A DNA stretch of 64,000 bases from Pegoplata infirma (GCA_963921195.1 OY992536.1:290675530-290739529); one strand, 5' to 3'; counted from the stretch's first letter, positions 54,388-64,000 are shown. Numbers and translations are program-made. The notes: a model not told the origin generated them from the sequence alone.

Positions 54388-55910
54388 CACAGAAAAAAAA
54401 AATTCATAGTATTTATGAATATTTTATGAAAAATTTGCCAATGAACGAATTTAAGAACTTTTCATAGCATTTATGAAAAAAATCATAAATTTTTAAAAAA
54501 TACTGGGAAAATTTCTTTCTATTTTTTTATGAACAACTCATATTATTTATGAAATAGTACTTAAAAATTATGTAAATGTGCATAAAAAATTTGCCAATGC
54601 ACATATTCATAAAATTTATGAATAAGTTCATATTTTGCTAAAATACTAGTAAATTTATGAACGTGTTCATAAATTCTAAGAACACGTTCATACTTTAAGT
54701 GAAAGACTTGCATAGGTTTTATTAAAAAAATTATTTATTTTTATAAATAAATACATAACTTTTGTACTTTTGCTTCAGGGGTCTGCGTTAATTCATCGTA
54801 GCCATGATTCTAAACTGTGTTCAAGTAGTATTGCCAGCCCTATTGGAAAATCGTTGACCACATTTTCTATCTGATTCCGCTTAATAATTTTTAGTACAGG
54901 GATACAACATTGTTGTGCTATGAATTGTTAAAAGAAAAATTAAAACCAGTTATAAAAAATAAAAATTTATTAATGTGCTTACCCTTAAGCTTGTCAAAAA
55001 GTTGAGTTAAGTTCCACGACGTCAATATATCAAACGTTTGAAAACAATTTGGAACACTGCACTGAAATTTATCAAGCATTCTGCAAATGTGTTGCCTTTC
55101 TAAGTGAAAAATATATTGATCCACATTTTTATAATTTATATTACATTTAAAAAAATAAATCATTTTTTACGTACTTTTAATTTAAATTTTTTATTTATGT
55201 TTGTATTTGTATTTATTAGAAAAATCACTTTTTGTTTTAATTTGCAAAACACACGTTGCTGCAGCGCACGACAAAACAAAACTGATGATGTTATTGCTTG
55301 TCTAAAGCAAACGCAATGTGTAAAAAAGAGATAGTAATATATGTAACTCTCAGACTCAAAGCCAACTACGGTAACTTTTCAAAATAAAACTTCGATAATT
55401 CCGTTGAATTTATATTTTAAGAACTAGTTCATAATTTATATAAACTTATTTTGGATTTTTATGAACGATGTCATATTTTCTTAAGTTGTGTTTATACATT
55501 TAAAAAGTGTTTAAACATAACTGTTTTGTTTTTATTAAAAAGAAGTAAAAATTATGAACCCATGCATAATCTTAGTGAAGTAGTTCCTATTATTTATGTC
55601 TTTGTTTACAAAAAAAGTAGGTTTTATAATTTTTTGTTTTTTTAATTATGAGATTATTTTTAAATTATGAAATTATTCATAACATTAAGGATTTTTTTTC
55701 ATATTTTATAAAAAAAAAATCGTAAAAATTAAATTAAGAACAGAGTTCATAATTATTATGTTCTTGTTCATATTATAATACTGGGAATGTAATTGAAAAT
55801 AAAAAAATTAGGAAATAGTTCATAGATATTATAAAAAGTTCATAAATACTATGAACACTAAAAATTATGAACAGCATTCATTAATAATATGAAAATTATT
55901 TTTTTGTGTG
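54388..55910. mobile_element. CACAG-type TA element carrying a zinc-finger frame, family S copy 2
   Basis: The ends are CACAGAAAAAAAAAATTCAT and GAAAATTATTTTTTTGTGTG, with TA at 54386-54387 and 55911-55912. The outer about 320 bp on the left and 460 bp on the right iterate TTCATAAAT and TATGAAC words in both orientations. The central about 600 bp is not made of these words and contains the two-exon minus-strand frame at 54793-55163. The terminal 12 bp agree with the small family S copy at 6767-7226. Confidence 0.8.
54793..55163 (-). CDS. Two-exon C2H2-like zinc-finger remnant in a TIR element
   Basis: Exon 1 runs 55163-54983, the intron is 54982-54918 (65 nt, GTAAGC ... TTTTCTTTTAACAATTCATAG), and exon 2 is 54917-54793, ending in TGA. 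The splice phases agree, giving about 101 residues. In exon 1 the order is C7, H20, H25 then C35 and C40, with the family-like segment VDQYIFHLERQH and then KFQCSVPNC. This follows the paired-finger pattern C..C-(Y..H....H)-(F.C....C...F) seen in many uncharacterised animal zinc-finger proteins. The second Cys of finger 1 is N10, and the two His of finger 2 are not evident, so zinc binding is doubtful. The start ATG is preceded by an in-frame TAA two codons upstream. An AATAAA signal (minus strand, 54739-54734) follows the stop by about 54 nt. The C-terminal 40 residues (FPIGLAILLEHSLESW part) match nothing that I know. The frame lies entirely within the TA-flanked element, which suggests cargo or a relic of a larger element gene. 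Function unknown. Confidence 0.5.
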
Positions 55911-55912
55911 TA

Positions 55913-57154
55913 CATTATAAAAATAATAATCTTACATAAAACACCTTGAGTTTCTTATAACTTTTTCTATATCATTTCATATTTTGACGACAGGCCGGCA
56001 AAAAGTCCTATGTGGTATATTTTTTTTTATTACTTTGCCAATGTAAAGTTCCATTTGTTATAAATATTTTAACCAATCCATTTCAAAATGATTTTTAAAA
56101 ATGCTTATAGGACTTTTTCCTACCAATCGACCATTTGTTGTTGATATATCCATACACGTTAGTTTTTCAGCTAAATATCAATAATTGTATGTTGTATTTT
56201 GCTTAATCACCTTTCATGGCAATTAAATATTGTATATATTTTATTTTTTTATTACACAATTAACCTGAAATCACGTTTTTCATATTTTGCCAACAACCAG
56301 CAAAGCCAGAAAGCCTTTCAGCCAACCTCATCCTTCGCCATTTTCTTCTTATAACCTTGTCATTGTTGAAGACATTAAGGTGGGATGAAGTGAATATAAT
56401 AGAAATAGAAATATTATTGGAATTGTTTTCTTTTTTTTTAGCATAAATATCTAATAAAAACAAAGAAAATGGGGTTATAAGATAAAATAAAAAAAGTCAA
56501 GAATAAAATCGTTTTATGCACGAAAATTCAATATCAAGGTAAATAAATACAAATATTTAGTATTACACACACATCATACTTAAGTATTTATTTTCTATGA
56601 TACATACATACATGAATGCGATTCTTTATATCAGTTTTCATAGTTTAACTACCATATCTACACCATTTTCAGAAGTTATTAGAAAAAAATCATCTGAAAT
56701 TAAAAACTATTAGTTAAAATTTATGGAAACATTGGGTATTTTACACAATTATTATTTTAATCCCCTGGGTTCAAGTTAGGCTTGCCAGATCGAAAATGGT
56801 AAAAAGCTTGACATTTAGAAAAAAAATCTTGATTTATCTTGACATCTAGATAAAAAAAGCTTGACTTTTCTTGACATTAGAAATTTTGGTATTTAAAAAA
56901 ATTACTTTTTAATCCAATTTCATTTAAATTAAGGAATACTAAAGCGGGCTTCAAAAGCCTACTAAAAATATTGTCGGGACTTAGAAAAATTTAGTTTTTT
57001 TTTAAACCATTTTTATCTGTGTAACCAAAAATCGATATTAAAAATAAAACATACAAAGAAAATGTTGCGATCGCGTTTAATAAACTTTTTATAATCCAAA
57101 ACGAAATCAAAAATGGTTACAAAACAAATTTTTGTGAGACTTAAATAATTAAAA
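55913..57154. other. A+T-rich spacer, nothing recognised
   Basis: Mostly unique A+T-rich DNA. 56795-56895 has three loose copies of a CTTGAC(A/T)T word. A 67-codon minus-strand open stretch (56260-56463) has no known domain. Confidence 0.45.
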
Positions 57155-59890
57155 AACAAGTAGAAAAGTTAAATTCGACTTAGCTATCTATGAATACCCT
57201 CCACAATGCCCTTTTAAGGGATAGTAAATTTTCTAACGTGAAAAAAATAACGTTTTTGATTAGTTGTTATTTTGGGTAAAAAAACTTTTTTAAGTAATTT
57301 TTCAAAAAAAAAAAATAATTTACTAAATTTTTTTTTTAGTGTAAATTTTTTTTGAAGTGTAAAATTTTTTTGAGTGTAAATTTTTTATTTTTTTGTAAAA
57401 ATATTTTTGAGTGACAAAAATACGTTGTAAAATATTTTTGTAAATTACCAATATTTTTAAAACATGTTTACCGGGTTTTTAACTCATGAATTTAAGGTGA
57501 AACTAATCTGAAATTCACGGTTTTGCTAATAACTTTTGAACCACTGGACCGATCTGGCTAAAATTCAAAATAAACCAGACCAGAGAAGAGACAAATATAT
57601 AAGCCAAGCTTCAGCATCCTCAGTATTGTCTTTAGAAAGTTAGCGTGTATTTTATCTCGTAAATTCATGAAAAACCCCTGCTGAAATTCAATCTTTTGCT
57701 TATAACTTTTGAACCACTGGACCGATTTTGCTGTATTGCAATACCAACCTAACCAGGTAAATGCCCAACATATATGCCAAACTTCAGGAGCCTCCGTATC
57801 GTCTTTCAAAAGAAAGCGTGTTTCCAACAGACATACAGACAGACGGACATCGCTTGATCGTCTTAAAATCGATCGAGGATCATGAATATATATGGGGCAT
57901 TCCATGTCAAATCGGACACTTTGAAAAAAAATTTTTTTAGATTTCCCCAATTTGTTTACAGTTTTTAGTACCCTTCGAAAACTCCTTCGTGGTAAATTTT
58001 GAGACTTTTTTGATGACCCGTTCATAAGATATTGCATTTTTAAAAATTGGTAGTTTCTTCCTTAAACTTCTTTTACTCATAGCTTCTTCTATAATGGTCC
58101 AAATTTATTTTTTTTTTTTTTTAATTTTTGTGTTTTTACGTACTTTAAAAAAAAAATCCCAAAAAAATTCTTAAAAGCGCTCTAGTATGCGATTTTTAAG
58201 TTTTAAAATTTTAATCTCATTTTTGAAAATGTTTGTACTCTTCGATTTTTTTGAAATTTTTTTGTTTAAAACTTCTATTGATTCTACAAATTTTTTGCCC
58301 AGGTGGATTGTGGGATAACGATTATTACTATTTTTTAAAATTTTTTGAAAAAGTTTTATTGTAATTTTCCAATCTTAAAATCATTTCTACTGCTCCAATG
58401 ATGCGTCATAGAGGAGTCATTTATAAGACCGACCCCCATTAATTTTTACGTCTTAACATTTCTTTGGAACAAACTAATACCCTATCTCTAAATTCTAAGG
58501 GGGATCCCACACAAAACGACATTTTTTAAATTTGCTCCAACCGCTCTAACTGCTCTAATAAGGCCCTTAGAGTAACAAATGTATGACCGACCCACAATGT
58601 TTTTTTAGTCCAAACATTTTCTCTGAACACACCTATCCTCTATCTTTAACTGTTAAGGCGGTCCCCATACAATTTTTTTTATTTTTTGTAAATTCGTTTT
58701 ATTTAATTAGATTCTACCGGTCCAATGGTGCGTCCGAAAGGGGTGATTAGTGAGACCGACCCCCATTTATTTGTACCCTACAACATTTTCTTAAAACATA
58801 CCTAAGCCCTATCTCGACTCCCTAAGTAGGCTCCCATACAAATAACAGTTGGAGCAAATTTTATAAAAATGTAATTTTGAATGGAAGCCTACTTAGGGAG
58901 TGGAGATAGGGCGTAGGTACGTTTTAAGAAAATGTTGTGGGGTAAAAATAAAAGGGGGTCGGTCTCACTAATGACCCCACTCGGACGCACCATTGGACCG
59001 GTAGAAGCCGATTAAATAAAACAAATTTACAAAAAATAAAAAAAATTGTATGGGGACCACCTTAACAGTTTGAGATAGAGGGTAGGTGTGTTCAGAGAAA
59101 ATGTTTGGACTAAAAAAATATTGTGGGTCGGTCATACATTTTGTTGCTCTAAGGGCATTATTGGGGCAGTTAGAGCGGTTGGAGCAAATTTTAAAAAATT
59201 TCGTTTTGTGTGGGAGCCCCCTTAGAAATTGGAGATAGGGTAAATTTTTGTTCCAAAGAAATGTTAAAACGTTAAAATTAATGGGGGTCGGTCTTATAAA
59301 GGATCCCTCTAAGACGCACTATTGGAGCAGTAGAAAGGATTTTAAGATTGGAAAATTTTTTAAAAAAATTTAAAAAATATTAATAATCGCTATCTCACGA
59401 TCCTCCTGGGCAAAAAATTTGTAGAATCGATAGAAGTTTTACACAAAAAAATTTAAATAAAATCGAAGAGTACAAACATTTTCAAAATGAGATTAAAATT
59501 ATAAAACTTAAAAATCGCATACTAGAGCGCTTTTAAGAATTTTTTGGGATTTTTTTTTTTTTAAAGTACGTAAAAAAACAAAAATTTTGAAAAAAAAATT
59601 GAACTTTGGACCATTATTGAAGAAGTTATGAGTAAAAGAAGTTTGAGTAAAGGAACAAACTTCCAATTTTTAAAAATTTGATATCTTTTGAACGGGTCAT
59701 CAAAAAAATCTGAAAATTTACCACGAAGGAGTTTTCGAAGGGTACTAAAAACTGTAAACAAATTGGGAAAATCTAAAAAAAAAATTTTTCAAAGTGTCCG
59801 ATTTGACCCCATATACTTTATGGGGTCTTACAATTAGACCAATATTTCGAGGTGTTACACACGGAATGACAAACTTATATATACCCTCTA
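57155..59890. mobile_element. DINE-like repeat, subfamily P/E copy (interrupted)
   Basis: 57155-57892 starts AACAAGTAGAAAAGTTAAAT and includes an internal duplication of AACTTTTGAACCACTGGACC (57531 and 57705) and GACATACAGACAGACGGACA. 59814-59890 continues with CTTTATGGGGTCTTACAATT, 'CACACGGAATGACAAACTTA' and TATATACCCTCTA, the usual element end. Between them lies foldback W. The 159-codon open stretch at 57558-58037 crosses the element junction and is not a gene. Confidence 0.65.
57893..59811. mobile_element. TGGGGCATTCCATG foldback (W)
   Basis: The left end is TGGGGCATTCCATGTCAAAT; the right end is CGATTTGACCCCA, which lacks nine bases (CATTCCATG) present at the left. TA flanks both ends (57891-57892 and 59812-59813), and joining the flanks restores the DINE-type reading ATATATACTTTATGGGG. 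The arms of about 950 bp mirror each other (CGAAAACTCCTTCGTGGTAA, CCAATGGTGCGTCCGAAAGG against 'TCGGACGCACCATTGGACCG'). The centre is near 58855. Confidence 0.85.
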
Positions 59891-60060
59891 CAGGCGCGGA
59901 TCCAGGGGGGGGGAGAATGGGATTTCTCCCCCCTAAAATGATTTCAAAAAAAAAAAAGAAAGGAAAGGAAAAAAGAAAGGAAAAAAAGGAAAAGAAAAGA
60001 AAGGGAGAGGAACAAAGATGGAAGGAAAATGACCAGGATGTAAACAAATAGAGGCTATTT
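59891..60060. repeat. hAT-like end and purine-rich tract
   Basis: CAGGCGCGGATCCAGGGGGG at 59891 resembles hAT-superfamily ends (CAGGGGCGGATCCAGG...). No matching right end was found before the gap. 59945-60015 is an almost pure purine tract (AAAGGAAAGGAAAAAAG type). The 100- and 85-codon open stretches here are low-complexity artefacts. Confidence 0.45.
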
Positions 60061-60850
60061 GTACTGAAGTAAATTTTTTTTAAATCCTTAAAATGTTTCA
60101 GAATGAAAGAAATTACATTTGAAAAACTTAAATGACAATAGAGTTAAATGGCAATAGAGTTATCATTCTCTTCGAAAAAATTATCATCTGAATATTTTTA
60201 TAGAAAAATGTTTCGAAATTCCAGACTTTATTTTTAGAAACGGTTTTGATACTTATTTGACTCTAAATGTAATTTTTTTTATTGTAAAACTATCTTAAAT
60301 TTTAGGGAAAATGTCTTAAAACTTTTTTATAGAAAACATCCCACAGCAACTGAGAATTTTTCCTTTGAAAGAATGTTTCAGAATATACCAAGATTTTTTT
60401 AGCAACTACAACATTAAAACCGTAACATTTTTCGTTTTTTAAGAAAATTGATTCAAAATTTCTTCATAAAATGTTTTAAAAACTGATAATTTTTTTGTAT
60501 CTGATAATTTTCTTTTACGAATTATGTTTCAGGATCTGAGAATTTTTGTATACGAAATAGTTCTTAGAATCTGAGAATAACTTTGAAATATGAAAATTAT
60601 TTCAGAGGTTTCTTAAAAGAAAAATATATCAGAATTTGGAATTTTTTTTACAGAAAGAATGTTTCAAAATCTCAGATTATTTCTTTAGAAAATTTTAAAA
60701 ATCTGAGACATTTTCTATAAGAAAGGTTTTCAGAATCTGAACAATTTTCTGAAAGGGTTATTTTTTTAAATGAAAAATATTTAAGAATCTAAGAGTTTTT
60801 CTGTGGTAAAATTGTTTCATCATCTGAGATATTTTGTGAAGGATACATGC
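60061..60850 (+). repeat. Degenerate tandem array, TTTCAGAATCTGAGAAT core
   Basis: Units of about 45-65 bp centred on TTTCAGAATCTGAGAATTTT followed by a run like TATAGAAAAATG repeat about a dozen times with heavy divergence, up to the assembly gap. Weak relatives occur at 15900-16330. Confidence 0.65.
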
Positions 60851-61050
60851 NNNNNNNNNNNNNNNNNNNNNNNNNNNNNNNNNNNNNNNNNNNNNNNNNN
60901 NNNNNNNNNNNNNNNNNNNNNNNNNNNNNNNNNNNNNNNNNNNNNNNNNNNNNNNNNNNNNNNNNNNNNNNNNNNNNNNNNNNNNNNNNNNNNNNNNNNN
61001 NNNNNNNNNNNNNNNNNNNNNNNNNNNNNNNNNNNNNNNNNNNNNNNNNN
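60851..61050. other. Assembly gap, 200 N
   Basis: Exactly 200 undetermined bases. The round number suggests a placeholder rather than a measured length. Left and right flanks differ in composition, so the true join is unknown. Confidence 0.99.
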
Positions 61051-61740
61051 GTGGTAGTGTTATGTTTGATGATATATTGCTTTGAAGTGTAGTATGGGTT
61101 CTGGGGTTGGTTCGTTGTGTATGTGTTTGGGTTTTTACTCTTCTGGTGGAGTTACAAGGTAACTCCATGATAGGGGTTCTATGGAACCAGTTAGTGGATT
61201 TAGAAATCCTACTGATGATTCCCTTCGGCAGGGGATGAAAGCGCTATAGGAAGCCCAAGTGCCTTCACGGCAATTTTCGAGCGGGGGAGTTTATATTTTG
61301 ATCTTTGTGGATGATTGTGTGGCGTGGTATATTTTTTCGGTGTGGTTTATTTATTTTATTTGTTATGGTTGTTATGCGGGAATTTATGTGTTGTATTATT
61401 TTATTAGTATTATTATTATCATTTTTATTATTATGATTATTTATGATTATTATTATTATTTATTTAATCACGTTTTATTGCTCATTTCGGTATTTTTGCG
61501 GAAATCTCGGGCACCTTTTGTCGTATGGGGAAGCGGGTCGCAGTAAGTATTTGTCGTTCGGGTTTAGATTGAAACGTTGGCGGACAGAGCGACATAGCTT
61601 TTTGATGTTTGGGGTTCGTCCATGTGCCGTATTGTCTTTAGGCTCCCTTGGGGTTGTTGTGGACTTGGTAGATCTGAGACCCACATTATTTTGACCTGCA
61701 GTAGGTTTTGAGCAATGATTTAGGTAGTTGTTAGAGAATT
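61051..61740. other. G/T-rich block of distinct composition
   Basis: This block is visibly less A+T-rich and skewed to G and T on the plus strand, unlike its neighbours. It contains GGAGTTACAAGGTAACTCC (an 8-bp-arm hairpin at 61148-61166), GGTTCTATGGAACC, a (TTA/ATT)n microsatellite at 61403-61470, and a possible minus-strand terminal exon. It begins directly at the gap, so its left border is unknown. It is most likely part of a retroelement or gene end, unidentified. Confidence 0.5.
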
Positions 61741-61746
61741 TTTGGT
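61475..61746 (-). CDS. Possible terminal exon, no domain recognised
   Basis: A minus-strand frame stays open from about 61764 to a TAA at 61475. A plausible splice acceptor (TTTTTATTATCAG) ends at 61747. The predicted C-terminus is basic and Pro/Asn-rich (KLCRSVRQRF, then LLRPASPYDKRCPRFPQ). AATAAA overlaps the stop codon. Better base composition than the surroundings supports coding origin, but the frame has only about 90 codons, no ATG is needed if it is an internal reading, and I recognise no family. It could be a retroelement ORF end. Confidence 0.25.
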
Positions 61747-62218
61747 CTGATAATAAAAATTATAAAACTTTTTACTACTGAAAAAGTTTTGAGAAGAGAC
61801 AAATAAAAAACAAAAATTCGTTAATGCATATTTTTGTATATTTTGCATATAAATGTATATTTTTGCAAATTTGCAATTTATTAAGGCATATTTTTGTATA
61901 TTTGGCCATAAATTTGCCAATAATAAAAGAGAAACTAGTAAGAGTGTTAAATTCAGCTGCGAATAATCTTTTATATCCTCCAAAATGTAAAAAATTAAAA
62001 TAAATAAAATAGGGGTGTTTTTAGGGGGGAGGTCAGCGGGGGACGTTGAGACACCTTCCCCATCGCGATAAAAGTTACCAAAGTCATTTACTATGATAGC
62101 AATATTACCTAAAACTAGACAATTTTATCATTATTTGTAAAAATTTTTAAGCCACGCCCACAAAATTGAGGTGACAAGCACGCTACCAAGCAACCTACAG
62201 GCCCCTTATTTATTACTA
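61741..62218. repeat. GCATATTTTTG iterations and DINE subfamily E fragment
   Basis: 61823-61915 iterates GCATATTTTTGTATATTT, as at 50855-50990. 61934-62165 (GTAAGAGTGTTAAATTCAGC, TTTCCCCATCGCGATAAAAG-type 'CCATCGCGATAAAAGTTACC', AAGCCACGCCCACAAAA) matches the first third of DINE subfamily E copy 1 (7886-8115) and is cut off after that. Confidence 0.6.
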
Positions 62219-63021
62219 CACTCAAAATATTTTGTAGGCAAAAACAAATGAAAATTACCTTTAAAACCAGTGAATAAACAATTGAAAACCATCCCAGTTA
62301 TTATTCATTTGTTTTAACAAACATCAACATTTATTTTTTACTGTTGACAAAATTTTCTAAAATAAATAACATTAAACATTAAAAAATTAGGTTTTTTTTC
62401 ATTCTTTTTCACCAACAAATTCGAAAAAAATAACCTACGAAAACATTAAAAATTAATGATAGTTCTGTTATTTTTATTTCCAAAAAAATAACCTACGAAA
62501 ACATTAAAAATTAATGATTTCGTAGGTTATTTTTTACAATTTTCTATTGAAATATTTTTGTAAAAATTTTTAATAAAATTTTGTGGAATCGATCCCGCAA
62601 TCAACTACATTCTGGCCAGACACTCTACCCATCGTGCCAAAGTCACTTGATACAAACATGTTCTTATATTTCTATAAATAATTTTTTGAACTTTTTTCTA
62701 CAAAAAAATAACTTACTTGTGTAGGTAAAAACTAATGATATCTCATTAAAAAATACCAACAATTTAAAAAAAAAATTACTTACACAAATCATTAAAAATT
62801 TAAAGAATAATCAGTAGTTTTTACAGAACAAAAATAAATGACTTTAAAAATTAAATGTTAATGAAAACCTTTATTTTTTAGTGTGTTATTTTTGAAACAA
62901 TGGACAGAAGTAGTCATTAATAAAAACTGAACATCAAACAAATGTTTTTTCTTTTAAAAACGACTAAACGTAAAATTTTTAAAATAAACTACAAACAGTT
63001 AATGACATAATTTTTTAAGTG
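62219..63021. mobile_element. CACTC-type TA element with tRNA-like segment, family G copy 1
   Basis: The ends are CACTCAAAATATTTTGTAGG and ACATAATTTTTTAAGTG, with TA at 62217-62218 and 63022-63023. It contains a direct duplication of ATAACCTACGAAAACATTAA (near 62430 and 62490), its inverse TCGTAGGTTATTTTT, and the tRNA-like segment 62583-62650. It is the reference for the fragmentary copies at 32265-32555 and 36158-38758. Confidence 0.75.
62583..62650 (-). ncRNA. tRNA-like segment in family G
   Basis: The minus strand reads GTGACTTTGGCACGATGGGT then AGAGTG (A-box-like TGGCACGATGG) and later GGGATCGATTCCAC (B-box-like GGATCGATTCC). Spacing of the boxes is close to that of a tRNA. The outer stem (GTG/CAC) is short. 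It is probably a tRNA relic captured by, or ancestral to, the family G element. Confidence 0.5.
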
Positions 63022-63126
63022 TACACAGATTGAGTTAGTTTTTTTATTTTAAATAAATAAATTCTAAAAATTTGCTTCATGCTCAATTTTATGAAAATTA
63101 AAGTTTTTAAAAATTATTCAAATTTA
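63022..63126. other. Short spacer
   Basis: Nothing recognised. Confidence 0.4.
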
Positions 63127-63590
63127 TATTTTGAGGATGTTTATTCTGGTTCGAGGTTATTATTTTCTTTACTAATTAAAACCATGATATTCTCATAGCA
63201 TAATTTTCAAGAAAATTATTTTTTTGTTTTAAATTTATTTATGTTGGTCATTTTTGCAAGACTTAATCGACACGTGTTTCGGAATTTGTCAAATTCCACT
63301 GTCAATATTATTTAGCAAAAAATAGAAACGATATACTACAAAGTAGCAAACGAGTCTAATGACAAATCGTTTGTGCACAAACTAAAATATTAATACATAT
63401 TCGCCTCTATTCATAATGAGAATTAGAAAGACATCCTCACCATGATATTCTCCATGGTTTTAATTAGTAAAGAAAATAATGACCTCGAGCCAGAAAAAAC
63501 ATCCTCAAAATATAATATTTTAAAGGTCGAAAAAAACAATTTTTATTTTTTAATAAAAGTTAATCAGAATTTATCAGAATTATTCAAATT
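63127..63590. mobile_element. Family R foldback, copy 2
   Basis: It starts ATATTTTGAGGATGTTTATT and mirrors it with AACATCCTCAAAATATAATA near 63505. The arms share GGTTCGAGGTTATTATTTTC / 'GAAAATAATGACCTCGAGCC'. The middle (CATTTTTGCAAGACTTAATC, AAAGTAGCAAACGAGTCTAA) matches R copy 1 at 23690-23880. The outer limits are uncertain. Confidence 0.65.
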
Positions 63591-64000
63591 TTTTTTAGAA
63601 AAATTTAAGAATTTTAAAAATGAGTATGAAAATGCTGGATTTGACTGCGTTTTTTTTACACTCAGTGTAATATTAACGGTTCTTATTTAATTCACAAAAT
63701 AAACGCTATATTTCTTTTTTAATATGTGCAAATTTAAATAAAAAACTTCTGTTAGACTTTTATGTTTGTTGGTACTTATTTGTTTTAAAAATATTTAAAA
63801 AAATTCAAAAATAAATATGTGGAACAAAAATCAAACTTTTTTCTTTAACTTTAAACTTTTGTTTTAAAAAAACATATTTCTTCATATTCATTTCATAAAA
63901 ATTTTCAAGGTTTTAAAGTTAAATAAAGATGACTAAAAATAAAATATTAAAATCTTATAAACATACAGAAACACATTTGAAAGATTAAGAGATATTTTTA
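63591..64000. other. A+T-rich end of window
   Basis: No repeat or gene recognised. An 82-codon open stretch ending at 63690 starts inside the family R repeat and is treated as chance. Confidence 0.5.

Noticed and set aside
57558..58037. 159-codon minus-strand open stretch, the longest ORF in the window
   Set aside because: It runs from foldback W across the junction into the DINE-like repeat, and part of it encodes the inverse of the GTCY tract. No domain is seen.
60758..61168. Open stretches of 81-136 codons spanning the N block
   Set aside because: Most of their length is undetermined bases.
61259..61546. 95-codon plus-strand hydrophobic frame
   Set aside because: Its middle is the (TTA)n microsatellite, and the opposite strand gives the more protein-like reading.

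Overview
This window looks like intergenic or intronic DNA from a dipteran fly, probably a calyptrate fly such as a blowfly or house-fly relative. The basis is strong A+T richness, no long open reading frame on either strand, and many copies of a repeat class built like Drosophila INE-1/DINE-1 or mini-me elements: short inverted 'TATACCC...GGGTATA' ends, a GTCC/GTCT (GTCY)n tract, and a terminal 'AACAAGTAAG' block. The species assignment is inference. There is no bacterial-type gene organisation, no rRNA and no CRISPR array.

The content is almost entirely nested transposable elements. At least seven element families end in a short CAC(A/T)(G/C)AAAA-type sequence, and most copies sit between TA dinucleotides (TA target-site duplications, TSDs). 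Several other foldback families also sit between TA duplications but have different ends: TGAGGCATTCCACACC, GAGTGTCCCTTATTTT, TGGGGGTTTTCG, TGGGTCAGTC, TCGTCGCTGCGCC and TGGGGCATTCC. In several cases the window also holds an uninterrupted paralogue of the host repeat, so the empty site can be read directly.

Layout. 0-5 kb: a foldback (460-1092), a CACTC element (1436-2867), a GTTTGTGTTTGTTG tandem block and a DINE-like copy (3778-4570). 5-15 kb: a GAGGCATTCCACACC element with two elements nested in it, a DINE-like copy, a second foldback of the first type with an insertion, a TCGTCGCTGCGCC element (10504-11435), a small MITE and a foldback (14183-14893). 15-25 kb: a CACTCACG array, degenerate 300-330 bp tandem units containing a CCCAGCAAAACTT element, a pogo-like MITE, and a foldback with near-identical arms (21340-22443). 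25-35 kb: a multi-layer nest (25812-29907), a GATCAGTACTGATC palindrome cluster, poly-T sequence, and a repeat with a tRNA-like head. 35-49 kb: an element carrying a 22-bp palindromic tandem array, an element carrying a tRNA-like segment and three insertions, a 4-kb CACTC element, and a DINE-like copy split by an 1185-bp element. 49-60 kb: a 3.76-kb palindrome, then an element (54388-55910) holding the only convincing protein-coding remnant, then a DINE-like copy split by a 1.9-kb foldback. 60-64 kb: degenerate tandem repeats, a 200-base assembly gap, a compositionally distinct block with a possible terminal exon, and two more repeat copies.

The one coding signal I would defend is on the minus strand at 54793-55163. 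It is a two-exon reading frame with a 65-nt GT-AG intron, encoding a decayed pair of C2H2-like zinc fingers, and it lies wholly inside a TA-flanked inverted-repeat element. It may be cargo of, or a remnant of, the mobile element. Everything else is best read as layers of non-autonomous elements; no transposase or reverse transcriptase domain is recognisable.
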